Shown piece by piece: positions 61,540 to 64,000 of a stretch of DNA of 64,000 nucleotides. The notes under the pieces were generated by a model. It was not told the DNA's origin. It worked only from the letters and a program-made list of their open reading frames with translations, and did no database searches. The stretch comes from G963665185 sp963665185 (GTDB lineage: Bacteria; Desulfobacterota; Desulfovibrionia; Desulfovibrionales; Desulfovibrionaceae), in the NCBI GenBank assembly GCA_963665185.2, contig CAXXPO010000028.1, forward strand, positions 217,054-281,053, given 5' to 3'. Position 1 is the first letter of the stretch. Each line of letters begins with the position of its first letter. The position numbers and the translations under genes were made by a program.

Positions 61540-64000
61540 ATGAGAAAGAGTTACGCGGCCCTGGTCGTGGGCGGAGGAATAGGCGGCATTCGGACGGCCC
61601 TGGATTTGGCCGAGACCGGGCAGAAGGTGGCGCTTATAGATGCCGTCCCCCATCTGGGTGGCATTCTGGCTCAGCTGGACAATCAGTTTCCCAGCGACCA
61701 TTGCGGCATGTGCAAGATGCTGCCCCTGGCAGAGCGTGATTCATCCAGCCAGTTCTGTATGCGCAAGGGGCTTTTTCATAAGAACATAGACCTGTACCTG
61801 TCCACGGAACTGGACAGTCTGGAAGGCGAACCCGGCAAGTTCCAGGCCCGGTTGCGCAAGCATTCCACTTTTGTGGACCCCACCCGCTGCATCGGCTGCG
61901 GCGCGTGCGAGGAAATCTGTCCGGTGCGCGTTCCCAGCGAGTTCAACGCGGGGCTGAGTATGCGCGGGGCAGCCCATCTTCCCGTGCCGCACAACATTCC
62001 CAACCATTACGTGGTGGATTTGGACAACTGCATCCGCTGCTGGCAATGCCACGAAGTCTGTCCTACCGGGGCCATCGACTTCTTTTTCGACCAACGCGGG
62101 GATTTCCGCATTCTGGTGGGCGGAACCGGCGAGGACACCTACACCGAGCTTGCGCAATGGCTCAAGGAATTGAATTTTCCCCTGGACCACGCCGCCACGG
62201 GCGACGAGGTCCTGGACAGAATCACGGGCGAGGGCGGGTACTCCATGCTCCTGTTGGACATGGACACTCCGGGCGCGGATCTGGAACGAGTGGTTTCGCG
62301 TTGCCTGGAATTTCAACCCGGCCTGCCCATAGTACTCATGGGAACGGCGGAGCAGCGCGAACAGGCCGCAGATATTCTGCGGCTCGGCGTAACGGAGTTC
62401 GCGGTGCGGCCCTTCAAGCACCAGCGGTTCATCCCCTGGTTGGACAAACTGTACATGCGTCTTGTTTCCAATACGACCATGGATCTGGATGTTGTTTCGG
62501 TGATCCTGGCCACGGGATTTTCCTGTTACGATCCGTCCAATGATCCCAACGGCGTGGCCGACGTATTGGGTTACGGCCAGTACCCGGGAGTGGTCACTTC
62601 TGTGGAGTTCGAACGCATGCTCAGTGGTACGGGACCCACCAACGGCAGGCTGGAAATTCCCGGAACGGGGCGCAGTCCCAGGCGCATCGCCTGGCTGCAA
62701 TGTGTGGGATCGCGTGACCTCAAGACAGGAGCGGACTACTGCTCGTCCATCTGTTGCATGATTTCGCTCAAGGAAGCCATGCTTTGCCAGGAAGGCGTTG
62801 GGCAGCGATGTGGAAATGACCATTTTCTACATGGATATGCGTACATTCGGAAAGGAATTCGAAGCCTACAAGGCCAAGGCTGAAAAGAGCGGCGTACGTC
62901 TCATCAACAGCCGCATTCATTCCGTTATTTCCGCCGATCCGACCGATCCTGCCGGGGAGTTGGCCGTGGAATATATGGACGGCAGCGGAACCGTCATTCC
63001 GGAAATTTTCGACATGATGGTGCTGGCCGTGGGGGCCCGGCCGTCCAAGGCCCTGGACAGGCTTGCCGAAGCCGCGGGAGTGGAGCGCAACCCCTACGGA
63101 TTTCTGCAAACCGAGGAGTTCGGTCCTTCGCGCACCACGCGGCTTGGGGTGTTCGCTGCCGGCTCGGCCGGTGCCCCCCGCGATATCGCGGAGAGCGTCA
63201 TCACTTCCGGGGCAGCGGCTGCAGGAGCCTCGCGGCTTATCAACCTGTATTCGCCGCTCAAGGAACGCACACCCGACCCCGAACCAGAATACCGCGATGT
63301 TTCACGCCAGCGGGCGAGGACGTTTATTGCTTTGTGCCACGACTGCCCGACTCTGGAAAACAATCTGGATATGGACGCCTTGGAACGGCATCTCGCGAGC
63401 ATCAGCTCGGTGGTTGGCGTGGCCCGCATCAAGCGGACCTGCACGGGCGAGGGCTGGGCGCGCATCCGGGAACTCAGTGAAGAGCTGCAACCCAACCGCA
63501 TCGTCATCGGCGCCTGCATGCCCTATGCCTACGTACCGAAGTTGCGTGAACTGGGGCGGGAAATGCAGTTGAATCCGGCACTCATGGACGTGGTGGACAT
63601 CTATACGCCCGTGGTGGGAATGGACGATACAACCCGCGACGCAGTGTTCGATGGAGTGCTTTCCCGTTTGTCCATGGCCGCGTCCCGCCTGGAACGCTCA
63701 GACCCTTCGCCATTGCCCTCGCCGCAGCAGGTGGTGCGCCAGGCACTGGTGGTGGGCGGCGGATTGGCCGGAATGACCGCGGCCATGAGCATTGCCGACC
63801 ACGGTTACCCCGTGACCCTGGTGGAACGTTCGGAGCAGCTGGGCGGCAACGCCATGAATCTGCGGTACACCCTGCAGGGCAACGACCCGCTGCATCACAT
63901 GGAAGAGCTGGTCGAGCAGGTGCGGAAGCATCCCAACATCACCGTATACACGGATGCCCGCGTGGTGCTTTCCATGGGGCGTGCCGGACGGTTCATGAGC
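61540..64000 (+). CDS. Tandem HdrA-like fusion protein with internal receiver-like domain; one frameshift, truncated at window end
   Basis: Start at ATG 61540 after AAGGAG. Order: FAD-binding (VVGGGIGGIRTAL, 10-22), HdrA Cys site (CGMC, 55-58), two ferredoxin clusters (CIGCGACEEICP 117-128, CIRCWQCHEVCP 164-175), then a receiver-like domain (about 189-308) with Asp240 in LLLDMDTPG. The receiver is degenerate: the acidic pair is GG, the Thr is Met (LMGTA) and the Lys is Arg (VRPFK). Then FAD/disulfide-reductase sequence (SVILATGFSCYD). The frame breaks at GGG 62800-62802; one base less gives EGVGSDVEMTIFYMDMR. An HdrA N-terminal domain and a second FAD module (VVGGGLAGMTAAMSIA) follow, and the gene runs past 64000. 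Confidence 0.8.

Noticed and set aside
1..64000. CRISPR arrays, tRNA, rRNA, phage genes
   Set aside because: No regularly spaced repeats, cloverleaf or rRNA sequence, or phage structural genes were found by reading.

Overview
The window looks like the chromosome of a sulfate-reducing bacterium of the Desulfovibrio/Pseudodesulfovibrio type (Desulfovibrionales). It encodes an ATP sulfurylase beside a DASS-type anion transporter, HdrA/MvhD/FdhB-like flavin and iron-sulfur electron-transfer proteins, rubrerythrin, a YeeE-rhodanese sulfur module, many two-component proteins with sigma-54 type promoters, and NikR with a NikR-like operator. Lysine 2,3-aminomutase plus beta-lysine acetyltransferase (ablAB, making the osmolyte N-epsilon-acetyl-beta-lysine) suggests a saline or marine habitat. 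I see no rRNA, tRNA, CRISPR array, prophage or complete insertion sequence.

Layout. 0.2-3.9 kb (minus): a GntR/FadR regulator, a short RRRDFL protein, a polytopic membrane protein and a Tat-exported metallo-beta-lactamase-fold protein; the last two are interrupted by 1-bp frameshifts. 4.2-8.7 kb (minus): a PAS-like sensor and a 1006-residue PHP-like/membrane protein. 9.2-19 kb (plus): a sulfate uptake and activation locus (receiver, receiver-CBS protein, DASS transporter, unannotated 42-aa membrane protein, Yip1 protein, sat), then kinase-receiver-kinase-receiver; both halves are preceded by strong sigma-54 promoter matches. 19.2-23.8 kb: Cys-rich secreted protein, MltC, a flagellar rod-like protein, and a methyltransferase-nikR-folE2 cluster behind a NikR-like operator. 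24.1-29 kb: glycine cleavage genes gcvH-gcvPA-gcvPB-lpd. 29-42 kb: mixed genes (FUSC protein, aminotransferase, HD-GYP protein, receiver/kinase pair, MutY, EAL/HDOD protein, YeeE pair with three rhodanese domains). 42-53.5 kb: ablAB with a polar amino acid ABC transporter, a tripeptidase-like M20 peptidase, a DUF6976-like protein, rubrerythrin and an aromatic amino acid permease. 53.7-64 kb: a hybrid kinase and NtrC-type regulator (minus) divergent from an OrfA-like HTH protein, hdrA, mvhD, an FdhB/FrhB-like protein and a second, fused HdrA-like protein that runs off the window.

The most interesting part is the right end. Two copies of GTCTTG-N5-CAAGAC lie between the divergent NtrC-type two-component genes and a sigma-54-like element in front of the hdr operon, which suggests a dedicated control circuit for an electron-bifurcation-type complex. 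The last protein carries a degenerate receiver domain inside an HdrA-like flavoprotein and then a second HdrA module.

Seven reading-frame breaks, each repaired by removing one base and mostly in short homopolymers, affect four genes. They look more like sequence or assembly errors than gene decay, though five fall in one 1.7-kb stretch.
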